The notes beneath the pieces were generated by a model, which was not told where the DNA came from, made no database searches, and was given only the letters and a program-made list of their open reading frames with translations. From NCBI GenBank assembly GCA_013140395.1, contig JABFSY010000211.1, positions 1 to 10,342 of the forward strand: a stretch of DNA of 10,342 nucleotides, written 5' to 3'. Every line of letters begins with the position of its first letter. Position 1 is the stretch's first letter. Below are positions 1-5,870 of this stretch, one piece after another. This DNA is from Cyclobacteriaceae bacterium. GTDB taxonomy: Bacteria > Bacteroidota > Bacteroidia > Cytophagales > Cyclobacteriaceae. The position numbers and the translations under genes were made by a program.

Positions 1-183
1 TGGCTCTAATCCCATCAATGGCCCAATCTTCATCGCAGCCGTTCCTTCTTCTGAAGAAATATTCAGCAACGCATAGCCTATTGACATGGTCCCATCATAC
101 TTCATGGCCTGCTGATTGTACATGCGCGCGATGGCATGCCAGGCCGTCTTAATGTGGTAGTCTATGGTTTCTTCTCTTTTCAA
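1..183 (-). CDS. MarR-family transcriptional regulator, N-terminal part (truncated by window edge)
   Basis: The minus strand is open from 183 to the left edge and encodes 61 residues beginning KREETIDYHIK after the initiator, followed by TAWHAIARMYNQ, GYALLNI and EEGTAAMKIGPLMGLEP. This pattern matches the dimerisation helix and the start of the winged helix of MarR-family repressors, in which a GT..-lgp-lmgle segment leads into the recognition helix. The recognition helix and wing lie outside the window. No in-frame ATG exists upstream or near the start of the homologous part, so the best start is the TTG at 183-181, which gives MKREETIDYHIK. A TACCTTCG box lies just upstream. The gene is divergent from the YceI/barrel cluster, so local control of that cluster is a reasonable inference; the ligand is unknown. 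The family call is fairly secure and the exact start is less so. Confidence 0.75.
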   Translation of the reverse strand, partial: MKREETIDYHIKTAWHAIARMYNQQAMKYDGTMSIGYALLNISSEEGTAAMKIGPLMGLEP

Positions 184-190
184 TCGGTTA

Positions 191-198
191 CGAAGGTA
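191..198 (-). promoter_or_regulatory. Possible -7 promoter box of the MarR gene
   Basis: TACCTTCG on the minus strand matches the Bacteroidota -7 consensus TAnnTTTG at all but one position. It ends 7 bases before the proposed TTG start at 183, so the transcript would have almost no leader. No convincing TTG-type -33 box is visible at the expected 19-20 bp upstream, so this call is weak. Confidence 0.3.
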
Positions 199-317
199 TA
201 AAAAAATTATTCTGCATGCCGAGTATTTTCGGGAAAATATTTTTTTGCTTCCTTTTTTCCGAGCCATTTATGACGCCTGTCATTAGGATTACTACTAAAA
301 ATCATAGCAAAACCTAT

Positions 318-330
318 AGAATGTCATTCT
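318..330. promoter_or_regulatory. 13 bp perfect palindrome, candidate operator
   Basis: AGAATG-T-CATTCT is a perfect 6+1+6 inverted repeat. It lies 50 bp upstream of the YceI start at 380 and in the intergenic region shared with the divergent MarR-type gene. MarR proteins bind short palindromes as dimers, so this is a candidate operator. The half site is only 6 bp, no second copy was noticed, and the function is inferred from position alone. Confidence 0.35.
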
Positions 331-379
331 CTTACGAAACGCCTTCTGCCACTTTTCAGCAAACAAAACACAAACCCAA

Positions 380-961
380 ATGGAATTTTCAAAAAGCACT
401 AAAAATTTAGCAGTCATACTCGGTTTCATAGCTCTGAGTTTCACGCTTAGGGCACAGACCAACTTCAAACAGGCAGATGGTTCTTATATAACTATAGCCG
501 GTACCTCCACATTACACGAGTGGACGATGACCTCACTTCAGGCGGGCGTACAAGCCTCTTTTCAGATGGACGAGAAGGGTGCTCCCACCCAGCTTAAATC
601 GCTGAGTGTATCCGTTCCCAGTGAAAGTCTCAAGAGTGCACACAAGGCGATGGACAAAAATGCTTACTCTGCTTTAAAGGGAGATAAGTTTAAGGGGATT
701 GGCTTTACGCTTGCCTCGGCCACCACAAACAATAACGTTTTCCAATGCAATGGTAGTCTCACGATCGCAGGAGTAACGAAATCAATCAGTCTGGACGCTA
801 CCTGCCAACCAAAAGAAAAGACACTTCGATGCACCGGAAGCAAAAAAATGAAGATGAGTGATTTCCAAGTGGAGGCGCCTTCATTCATGTTCGGCTCCGT
901 AAAGACGGGCGATGAAATCACCATCAGTTTTAACATCGATTTAACAGCAGTCAAGAATTAG
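380..961 (+). CDS. YceI-family periplasmic lipid-binding-like protein
   Basis: This 193-aa protein has a Sec-type signal peptide (basic N-terminus, hydrophobic stretch about 10-23, likely cleavage near ALSFTLRAQ-TNF). The mature part shows YceI-family landmarks: GTSTLHEWTM (41-50) near the start, central NGSLTIAGVTKSISLDA (124-140), and a C-terminal KMSDFQVEAPSFMFGSVKTGDEITISF. Characterised YceI proteins form a lipocalin-like beta barrel that binds polyisoprenoid or other amphiphilic molecules in the periplasm. The length is typical. Three cysteines (123, 142, 151) remain in the mature protein, two of which could form a disulfide. The ATG at 380 places the signal peptide correctly and is preceded by A-rich sequence as is usual in Bacteroidota. 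The porin-like gene starts 39 bp downstream with no visible terminator between, so the two are probably cotranscribed. The ligand cannot be deduced. Confidence 0.88.
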   Translation: MEFSKSTKNLAVILGFIALSFTLRAQTNFKQADGSYITIAGTSTLHEWTMTSLQAGVQASFQMDEKGAPTQLKSLSVSVPSESLKSAHKAMDKNAYSALKGDKFKGIGFTLASATTNNNVFQCNGSLTIAGVTKSISLDATCQPKEKTLRCTGSKKMKMSDFQVEAPSFMFGSVKTGDEITISFNIDLTAVKN

Positions 962-1000
962 TAAAGTAAAATGTATATGTATAACCAAAAAACAATTATT

Positions 1001-2359
1001 ATGAAAACAAGATCACTTTTTGCAAATGGGTTGACGGCCTTGTTGCTCTTTAGTTCACTTGGGCTATGGGCACAAGGTCAGCCAGCGATTCAGTATTTCA
1101 GGAATTATGATAAACGTGGTGTTAACGTATTTGAAACCTCGAAGACAGATACAATTCCCTACGATGGTTTAAAAATTCGTTTTGGCGCGGGCTTTACTCA
1201 GGGCTATCAAAGCCTTAATCACAGCAATGGTTTGCCTGGTCCCTCGGCATTATATGAAATGGGTGGTGGCTTTCCGCTTGCACAAGCGAACTTCAATATC
1301 GATGTGCAATTGTATGATGGCGTGAGCTTGAACTTGGTGTCATACATGTCATCTCACCACCACAATGAATTTTGGGTAAAAGGCGGCTACTTGCAAATTG
1401 ACAAAGTAGGCTTTATGAAGAGCGAATTCTTTGACAAACTTTGGAAAAACCTGACTTTGAAAGTCGGTCACATGGAAGTGAATTATGGTGATGCGCACTT
1501 CCGCAGAAGTGATGGTGGCCACACCCTGTGGAACCCCTTTATAGAAAACAACATCATGGATGCCTTTACAACAGAAATTGGTGCCGAATTATACTGGAAG
1601 AAAGATGGCTTGTTTATCATGGGTGGTTATACGGATGGCGAAATACAAGGTAACATTGCAGCTCCATCTACACCTGCTGGTGCAAAACGTGCACCCTCTC
1701 TTTATGGAAAAGTCGGGTTCGATAAGCAGTTAAAAGAAAACCTGCGAGTAAGGCTTACGGGTTCGGTTGTTACAACCTCATCATCTGCCAGCAGCACACT
1801 TTTTGGTGGCGACCGCGCAGGCTCTAACTATCAGTATGTAATGGAAAATGCTCCCGTTACTCTTACCGGAAATGCATTTTCAGGTCGATTTAACCCAGGG
1901 TTCCGCGATAATCTAACTGCCTTTGTAATAAACCCATTCGTGAAATTCGGTGGCCTGGAAGTTTTTGGAACATTTGAGTCGGCTAGTGGATTAAGTTCCT
2001 TGGAAAACGCAGAAGGAGTAACTGCTTATTCTAAAGAACCTGATCGCATAGCTACACAAACAGCTGTTGAAGCACTATACCGCTTCGGAAAAACTGAACA
2101 GTTCTATGTTGGCGCTCGCTACAACACCGTTGCAGCTACTATTGCCGAAGGCTATTCCGCTACTGTACGCGGAACTCGCACTGATGTGACAATTGACCGC
2201 ACTTCAATTGCAGCGGGTTGGTTTATTACTCCTAGCATTCTGTTAAAAGGCGAATATGTAACCCAGAACTACGGAGGTTTTCTGGCTACCGGAGCAAACA
2301 ATCGCTTCTACAATGGCAAGTTTGACGGATTTGTTATCCAGGGAGCAATCAGTTTCTAA
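1001..2359 (+). CDS. Outer-membrane beta-barrel (porin-like) protein
   Basis: The ATG at 1001 gives a 452-aa protein opening with a clear signal peptide (MKTRSLFANGLTALLLFSSLGLWAQ, cleavage near 25-26). An in-frame ATG 30 bp upstream would add ten polar residues before the signal and is less likely. The mature sequence alternates polar and aromatic/hydrophobic residues, is rich in Gly, Tyr and Phe, and ends in Phe (GFVIQGAISF), as outer-membrane barrels do. Segments such as NIDVQLYDGVSLNLVSYMSS, LTLKVGHMEVNYGDAHFRRSDGG and AELYWKKDGLFIMGGYTDG look like transmembrane strands with long loops. There is no plug domain or TonB box, so it is not a TonB-dependent receptor. A transport or structural role alongside the neighbouring YceI proteins is inferred; the substrate is unknown. 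A strong terminator follows 22 bp after the stop. Confidence 0.72.
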   Translation: MKTRSLFANGLTALLLFSSLGLWAQGQPAIQYFRNYDKRGVNVFETSKTDTIPYDGLKIRFGAGFTQGYQSLNHSNGLPGPSALYEMGGGFPLAQANFNIDVQLYDGVSLNLVSYMSSHHHNEFWVKGGYLQIDKVGFMKSEFFDKLWKNLTLKVGHMEVNYGDAHFRRSDGGHTLWNPFIENNIMDAFTTEIGAELYWKKDGLFIMGGYTDGEIQGNIAAPSTPAGAKRAPSLYGKVGFDKQLKENLRVRLTGSVVTTSSSASSTLFGGDRAGSNYQYVMENAPVTLTGNAFSGRFNPGFRDNLTAFVINPFVKFGGLEVFGTFESASGLSSLENAEGVTAYSKEPDRIATQTAVEALYRFGKTEQFYVGARYNTVAATIAEGYSATVRGTRTDVTIDRTSIAAGWFITPSILLKGEYVTQNYGGFLATGANNRFYNGKFDGFVIQGAISF

Positions 2360-2381
2360 TTTTGGTGCTTGTTTTACTTAT

Positions 2382-2412
2382 CCGGCCGACCCTTTGGGTT
2401 GGCCGGTTTTTT
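2382..2412 (+). terminator. Rho-independent terminator after the porin-like gene
   Basis: CCGGCCGACCC (2382-2392), a TTT loop and GGGTTGGCCGG (2396-2406) form an 11 bp stem with one G-U pair, followed directly by six T residues (2407-2412). This is a textbook intrinsic terminator 22 bp after the barrel gene's stop codon. Its T tract runs into the next gene's promoter. Confidence 0.92.
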
Positions 2413-2440
2413 GTTATCCCTCTTGGAATTCTTAACTTTG
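2410..2440 (+). promoter_or_regulatory. Bacteroidota housekeeping-type promoter of the second YceI gene
   Basis: A TTTG (-33 element, 2410-2413), a spacer of exactly 19 bp, and TAACTTTG (-7 element, 2433-2440) match the Bacteroidota consensus TTTG-N19-TAnnTTTG fully. Transcription should begin about seven bases downstream, close to the ATG at 2447. This means a very short or absent leader, and it rules out the longer reading frame that opens at 2369. Confidence 0.8.
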
Positions 2441-2446
2441 TATGCT

Positions 2447-3055
2447 ATGAAAGTCTTAGGGTTCCTATTGACATTTCTTCTATTGGCCGGTTTTACCCAC
2501 CGGGAAGATGCTGATTTGGTACATCGTTTTATTGTATTGCCAGATAGTCATCTCACAATTGGCGGTAAAACCAACATCAATACTTTCAACTGTGCGATCC
2601 CTCGTTATAAAGGTAGAGATACACTGGTATTGCATGAAGGAGGGCGCAATGTAAGGCCTGTTTTTGTGAGGGGTTCCGTCACATTAGATGCCTCCAGTTT
2701 TGATTGTGGTTTAGCTGTAATGACCTCTGATTTTTGTAAGACGATCAGTTCAAAATCGTATCCTGCAATCATCATTGATTTTATTTCCTTTGAAAGAGCC
2801 CCCACCTATGGACATGGCGAAGATAGGTTTAAGGGAATCGTAAAGATTTCACTGAGTGGTATTACAAAATTATTTGAAATGGATTGCAGCATTGAGGCAA
2901 AGTCGTCTGGCCTTATTTACCTGAAAGGTGGACGTGATTTCCTCTTTTCTGATTTCAATCTGGAGCCTCCTAAGCATATGATGGGACTGGTAAAAGTTCA
3001 GCAAAACCTCACTGTTGGATTTCGCTTAGTCCTCAAATTGGATGACGATTTTTAA
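2447..3055 (+). CDS. Second YceI-like secreted protein
   Basis: Starting at the ATG at 2447 the product is 202 aa. The frame is open back to 2369, but that start lies upstream of the terminator and promoter, and its extra 26 residues overlap both. The N-terminus (MKVLGFLLTFLLLAGF) is a short hydrophobic signal. YceI-like features are the opening strand SHLTIGGKTNINTFNC (34-49), a central RFKGIVKISLSGITKLFEMDCSIE, and the closing FSDFNLEPPKHMMGLVKVQQNLTVGFRL. It diverges strongly from the YceI protein encoded at 380-961, lacking the STLHEW motif and carrying an insertion between the first strands, so this is not a recent duplication. It probably acts in the periplasm and may bind a hydrophobic ligand. 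Having its own promoter suggests regulation partly separate from the upstream pair. Confidence 0.72.
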   Translation: MKVLGFLLTFLLLAGFTHREDADLVHRFIVLPDSHLTIGGKTNINTFNCAIPRYKGRDTLVLHEGGRNVRPVFVRGSVTLDASSFDCGLAVMTSDFCKTISSKSYPAIIIDFISFERAPTYGHGEDRFKGIVKISLSGITKLFEMDCSIEAKSSGLIYLKGGRDFLFSDFNLEPPKHMMGLVKVQQNLTVGFRLVLKLDDDF

Positions 3056-3095
3056 GTTTCCTTGTTCATGCTTTAGGAAACCGAGTGACTTTGTT

Positions 3096-3133
3096 AATGG
3101 CAAAAGGTATATTCGTTCTGAATTTCTGCCATT
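3096..3133. repeat. Imperfect inverted repeat upstream of the hydrolase gene
   Basis: AATGGCA (3096-3102) and TGCCATT (3127-3133) are exact complements, and the match continues inward with one mismatch and two more pairs. An inner ATTC/GAAT pair lies inside the loop, and the TATATTCG box at 3108-3115 (one mismatch to TAnnTTTG) falls between the arms. No T tract follows, so it is more likely a control element for the hydrolase gene than a terminator. It may also be chance. Confidence 0.3.
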
Positions 3134-3149
3134 TACAATTATCTAAGCT

Positions 3150-3935
3150 ATGCCCATTCAACTGATCAACGGAACGCACATCTTTTTTGAGCGATCCGGT
3201 GAGGGAGACGAAGTTATTGTGTTCTCACACGGGCTACTTTTTAACCACCATATGTGGGATGCTCAAGTGGCACATTTCAAGAATAACTTTTGTTGCATTG
3301 CCTATGATCACAGAGGGCAAGGGCAAAGCGATTCCATCGGGAATTTGGATATGGATACGCTCTATGAAGATGCGGCTGCTTTGATTGAGGCATTATGTCC
3401 AGGTAAACCCGTCCATTTTGTTGGTCTTAGCATGGGTGGCTTTGTCGGTATGCGATTGGCTGCCCGTAAACCACAATTGCTCAAAAGCCTTGTTCTGCTA
3501 GACACGTCTGCCGATCCTGAACCCAACAGACTTAAATATCTTCTGCTGAATCAGGTGTTTGGGTGGGGAGGGGCTAAGCTGGTAAGTGACAAAGTCATCC
3601 GCATTCTATTTGGAAAATCTTCATTGGAAGATCCGTCTAAAAAATCAATTCTTGAAATGTGGAAAAGAACCATTGAAAACTATCCTAGAAACATAACCAG
3701 AGCCGTGGCGGGAGTCATCTATCGAAAAGGTATTTACGAAGAGCTTTCACAAATCAACACCAAAACCTTAGTAGCGGTGGGTGATGAAGATGTGGCGACT
3801 ACTCCCGCGAAAGCTGAAAGAATTCATCAGGCTATTTCAAATTCTCAATTCAAACGTATTGCCAGAGCTGGGCATAGTGCATGCATTGAGCAACCGGAGT
3901 CTGTCAATCAGCTTATAGGGAGTTTTATACGGTAG
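3150..3935 (+). CDS. Alpha/beta-fold hydrolase
   Basis: This 261-aa protein is a complete alpha/beta hydrolase of the esterase/3-oxoadipate-enol-lactonase-like group. It shows the oxyanion HG (SHGLLFNHHMW, H27-G28), the DHRGQGQSD turn (53-61), the nucleophile elbow GLSMGG with Ser94, the acid region GDEDVATTP (Asp214 the likely acid), and the catalytic histidine His242 in GHSACIEQPE. All triad residues are present at normal spacing, so the enzyme should be active. There is no signal peptide, so it is cytoplasmic. The fold is certain, but substrate and pathway cannot be read from sequence, and neighbours give no catabolic context. The ATG at 3150 fits the family N-terminus. The stop is only 39 bp from that of the convergent gene, with no clear terminator between. 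Confidence 0.88.
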   Translation: MPIQLINGTHIFFERSGEGDEVIVFSHGLLFNHHMWDAQVAHFKNNFCCIAYDHRGQGQSDSIGNLDMDTLYEDAAALIEALCPGKPVHFVGLSMGGFVGMRLAARKPQLLKSLVLLDTSADPEPNRLKYLLLNQVFGWGGAKLVSDKVIRILFGKSSLEDPSKKSILEMWKRTIENYPRNITRAVAGVIYRKGIYEELSQINTKTLVAVGDEDVATTPAKAERIHQAISNSQFKRIARAGHSACIEQPESVNQLIGSFIR

Positions 3936-3974
3936 CTGTCGAACTTACCAGAGGAAATCACCAAGCTTGCTCTT

Positions 3975-4826
3975 CTATTTTCGGTGCCTGGCCAGTGCTG
4001 CCGCCTGGCCAATCCAATTGTCTCTGCCTATACGATCTGGAAAAAACTTGATAGAAGAAGTAACATGCTCAATAGCCTGAGGTGTGAATTCGCTGATCTG
4101 TCGAAATGTGTAAATGCCCAGCGCATTTAACTTCTGTTCTAGTACAGGCCCTATCCCGGAAATCATTTTTAGGTTATCCTTCTGCTTTTCGGTAAACTTA
4201 GCGTGCCCTAAAAATGCAGGCTCAACGGGTTGTCGTTTTGGCTCCTTTGATAACTTAGCTTCTTCGAGTTCAGCAGCAAGTTTTTGTTTATTCTCCTTTT
4301 CTTCAGCTAGCTGGTTCTCCAATTGTTTCATTTGAAACGCTATACGCCCAAGTTCGATGTCGGCTAACTGAACCTTCGGTCGCAGCACCTGAAGTTCTTC
4401 GCGTGTTCGTAAAATCTCCTTTCTTTCTGGCTCCAGGCTGGCGATCAATTTTTCATTTTCTGAACTCAGTCGCTGAAAATCTGTTTTAAAAGTCTGCTGA
4501 GCTCTCGCCAATTTTTGCTCTGCTTTCTCCGCTTGATCTTTGTAAGAACCTGCCTGTTGGGTCAACTCATTATACTGCTGAAGTAATAATGACTGAGAGC
4601 GTTGGCTTTTTTCTATTGATGCCTGCCTCAAAAACCAGGCAATACCAAAACCAATTAAGGTTGCTACCAGCAGCATGGTTAAAATTTCTGCTATTGCCAT
4701 CGTCATTTGGGTGGAATTAAAACGGCTTGCATCTGTGGGGACTCCCTTTACACTTAACAAGTACCATTGTGAAGCAATCAGACACCACACTAAAAATCCC
4801 ACAATCAGCGCATAACTAAATTTCAT
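3975..4826 (-). CDS. Two-TM, coiled-coil protein with C-terminal helix-hairpin-helix domain
   Basis: The 283-aa product has three parts. Residues about 4-25 (YALIVGFLVWCLIASQWYLL) and 42-66 (MAIAEILTMLLVATLIGFGIAWF) are membrane helices. Residues about 70-195 are a charged coiled coil rich in Glu, Gln, Lys and Arg. Residues about 215-280 form a helix-hairpin-helix module (LKMISGIGPVLEQKLNALGIYTFRQIS, ending RIGRDNWIGQAAALA), of the type COG3743 calls a flap-endonuclease-like HhH domain. GIGPVLEQKLNALGI is the core hairpin. No nuclease catalytic residues are visible, so 'nuclease' should not be assumed; such HhH modules bind nucleic acid non-specifically or mediate protein contacts. With both ends of the hairpin pair likely cytoplasmic, it could tether DNA or a complex to the membrane, which is inference. 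It is transcribed alone, convergent with the hydrolase and divergent from the AhpD-like gene. Confidence 0.8.
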   Translation of the reverse strand: MKFSYALIVGFLVWCLIASQWYLLSVKGVPTDASRFNSTQMTMAIAEILTMLLVATLIGFGIAWFLRQASIEKSQRSQSLLLQQYNELTQQAGSYKDQAEKAEQKLARAQQTFKTDFQRLSSENEKLIASLEPERKEILRTREELQVLRPKVQLADIELGRIAFQMKQLENQLAEEKENKQKLAAELEEAKLSKEPKRQPVEPAFLGHAKFTEKQKDNLKMISGIGPVLEQKLNALGIYTFRQISEFTPQAIEHVTSSIKFFPDRIGRDNWIGQAAALARHRK

Positions 4827-4963
4827 AGCCTCTTATTTGAAAGGTGAAACTACAAAAAATTCGGTAATTTGATTGTTTTACGAATAATTCAGGCTGTTAA
4901 AAAATCGGGGGGGATACGTTTTGGAATGGTTTAACGTGGCCAAGCGTCTACCCCAATAGAATT

Positions 4964-4993
4964 TTTGTGCCCGTTGATAAGTCCTTACTTTTA
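4964..4993 (+). promoter_or_regulatory. Probable promoter of the AhpD-like gene pair
   Basis: TTTG (4964-4967), an 18 bp spacer, and TACTTTTA (4986-4993) match the Bacteroidota TTTG-N19-TAnnTTTG promoter with one base changed in the -7 box and a spacer one short. Transcription would begin near 5000, leaving a leader of about 17 bases before the ATG at 5017. Confidence 0.5.
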
Positions 4994-5016
4994 CAGGCAA
5001 ATTTCAATCCATCACT

Positions 5017-5355
5017 ATGAGTCTTGTAGAACAATTCAACGCCTATCGCAGCCAGATGAATGAAAAGATCATGGAAGCCGACAACCTGATCATAAAACGA
5101 ATATTTAACCTGGATACAAATGCCTACCAGGCGGGCGTGCTAGACGTAAAATCAAAAGAGTTGATTGGGCTTACTTGCTCGCTGGTTCTCCGATGCGATG
5201 ATTGCGTAAAATATCATTTGGGCAAATGCAAAGAGGTGGGTTTTACAACGGCAGAGGTGCACGAAGCAATGGGCGTAGCCACCCTCGTGGGAGGAACGAT
5301 TGTTGTCCCTCACCTGCGCAGGGCGTTTGAATACTGGGACGAACTTTCGAAATGA
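5017..5355 (+). CDS. Carboxymuconolactone decarboxylase-family (AhpD-like) protein
   Basis: The 112-aa protein is a single all-helical CMD/AhpD domain. The redox signature is intact: Glu48, then CDDC (Cys60, Cys63) and His67 in RCDDCVKYHLGKC. The E-x11-C-x2-C-x3-H spacing equals that of AhpD alkylhydroperoxidases, where the cysteine pair cycles between dithiol and disulfide with Glu and His assisting. A VGGTIVVPHLRRAFEYWDEL tail is typical of the short family members. The product is cytoplasmic. No peroxiredoxin (AhpC) is nearby, so its partner and true substrate are unknown; a thiol-based oxidative-stress or disulfide-reductase role is the family-level expectation. Its stop is followed after one base by the start of the next gene, so the two are surely cotranscribed. 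The ATG at 5017 fits the family length and sits just downstream of a plausible promoter. Confidence 0.87.
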   Translation: MSLVEQFNAYRSQMNEKIMEADNLIIKRIFNLDTNAYQAGVLDVKSKELIGLTCSLVLRCDDCVKYHLGKCKEVGFTTAEVHEAMGVATLVGGTIVVPHLRRAFEYWDELSK

Positions 5356-5356
5356 C

Positions 5357-5752
5357 ATGTTTAAGCGCGATTTAGATTTAGACAGACAGTGGAACCGTCT
5401 ACTACTGGAGATAGAAAAACAGATTGATAAAAAGCCAAAAGACCTGAATGAGGTCCTGTTCTTGGTGGGTGTGCAGGAATTGGGGCGCGGGGCCAAGCGG
5501 TTTGAGAAGGAAGAAAAGCAGGATCTGATGCACATTGCCATTTGCAAAGTGCTGAGTCTGGCCGGTTACTATGAACTAGAAGGGTTAGATCAAGACGGTT
5601 GGCCGCATTGGAAGCTGGTAAAAAAACTTCCACACTTCGACATGCTTGAACAAGAGAAGTTATTGAAGATGCATGTGATTGAATATTTCGAGAAAGAGTA
5701 TGAGTGGAGAATATCATTGCCAAATGAAGAATCGGATGGACTGGAGAATTGA
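5357..5752 (+). CDS. Hypothetical protein translationally linked to the AhpD-like gene
   Basis: I cannot assign this 131-aa protein to a named family. It is cytoplasmic, mostly helical and charged, with no signal, TM segment or metal motif. The stretch NEVLFLVGVQELGRGAKRFEKEEKQDLMHIAICKVLSLAGYYELEGLDQDGWPHWKLVKKLP (35-96) has the look of a conserved core: a hydrophobic helix, a basic/acidic linker, DLMHIA, then GYYELEG and a Trp/His-rich DGWPHW turn. I have the impression that this core recurs in Bacteroidota proteins of similar length, but I cannot verify it. The frame is open further upstream to a TTG at 5300, but that lies inside the AhpD-like gene; the ATG at 5357, one base after the upstream TGA, is the natural coupled start. 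Functional linkage with the AhpD-like redox protein is inferred from this spacing only. Confidence 0.75.
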   Translation: MFKRDLDLDRQWNRLLLEIEKQIDKKPKDLNEVLFLVGVQELGRGAKRFEKEEKQDLMHIAICKVLSLAGYYELEGLDQDGWPHWKLVKKLPHFDMLEQEKLLKMHVIEYFEKEYEWRISLPNEESDGLEN

Positions 5753-5870
5753 GAACCGTAAGAGACAAATATGGCTCTTCCCGGCAGCCAGTAGAAAATT
5801 GAAATAGTGTGGCATGCTCCCTATCTTAGTGGATTAAAACTATCTTTCCAGTCAACGCGTTTCAGGTATT

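Noticed and set aside
216..410. 64-aa plus-strand ORF upstream of the first YceI gene
   Set aside because: Composition is not protein-like, it overlaps the start of the YceI gene, and it spans the intergenic palindrome; no recognisable motif.
2369..2446. 26-residue N-terminal extension of the second YceI-like protein
   Set aside because: It overlaps the terminator and lies upstream of the promoter's expected start site; the ATG at 2447 begins a proper signal peptide.
3936..3974. Bidirectional terminator between the convergent hydrolase and HhH genes
   Set aside because: No stable hairpin with a T tract could be seen in the 39 bp gap.
4906..4912. Run of seven G in the divergent intergenic region
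   Set aside because: Considered as a phase-variable tract, but it is short, non-coding and outside the proposed promoter spacer.
5361..5768. Minus-strand ORF of 135 aa opposite the 131-aa hypothetical gene
   Set aside because: The plus-strand frame is coupled to the AhpD-like gene and has a protein-like helical pattern; the minus frame shows none.
5760..5779. AAGAG/CTCTT inverted repeat after the 131-aa hypothetical gene
   Set aside because: Five-base arms and no T tract; not a credible terminator.
5799..5848. Promoter-like boxes TATCTTAG (5822) and TATCTTTC (5841) before the DUF4175-like gene
   Set aside because: Each has one mismatch to TAnnTTTG and neither has a good -33 element at 19 bp; a promoter is likely in this gap but I cannot place it.
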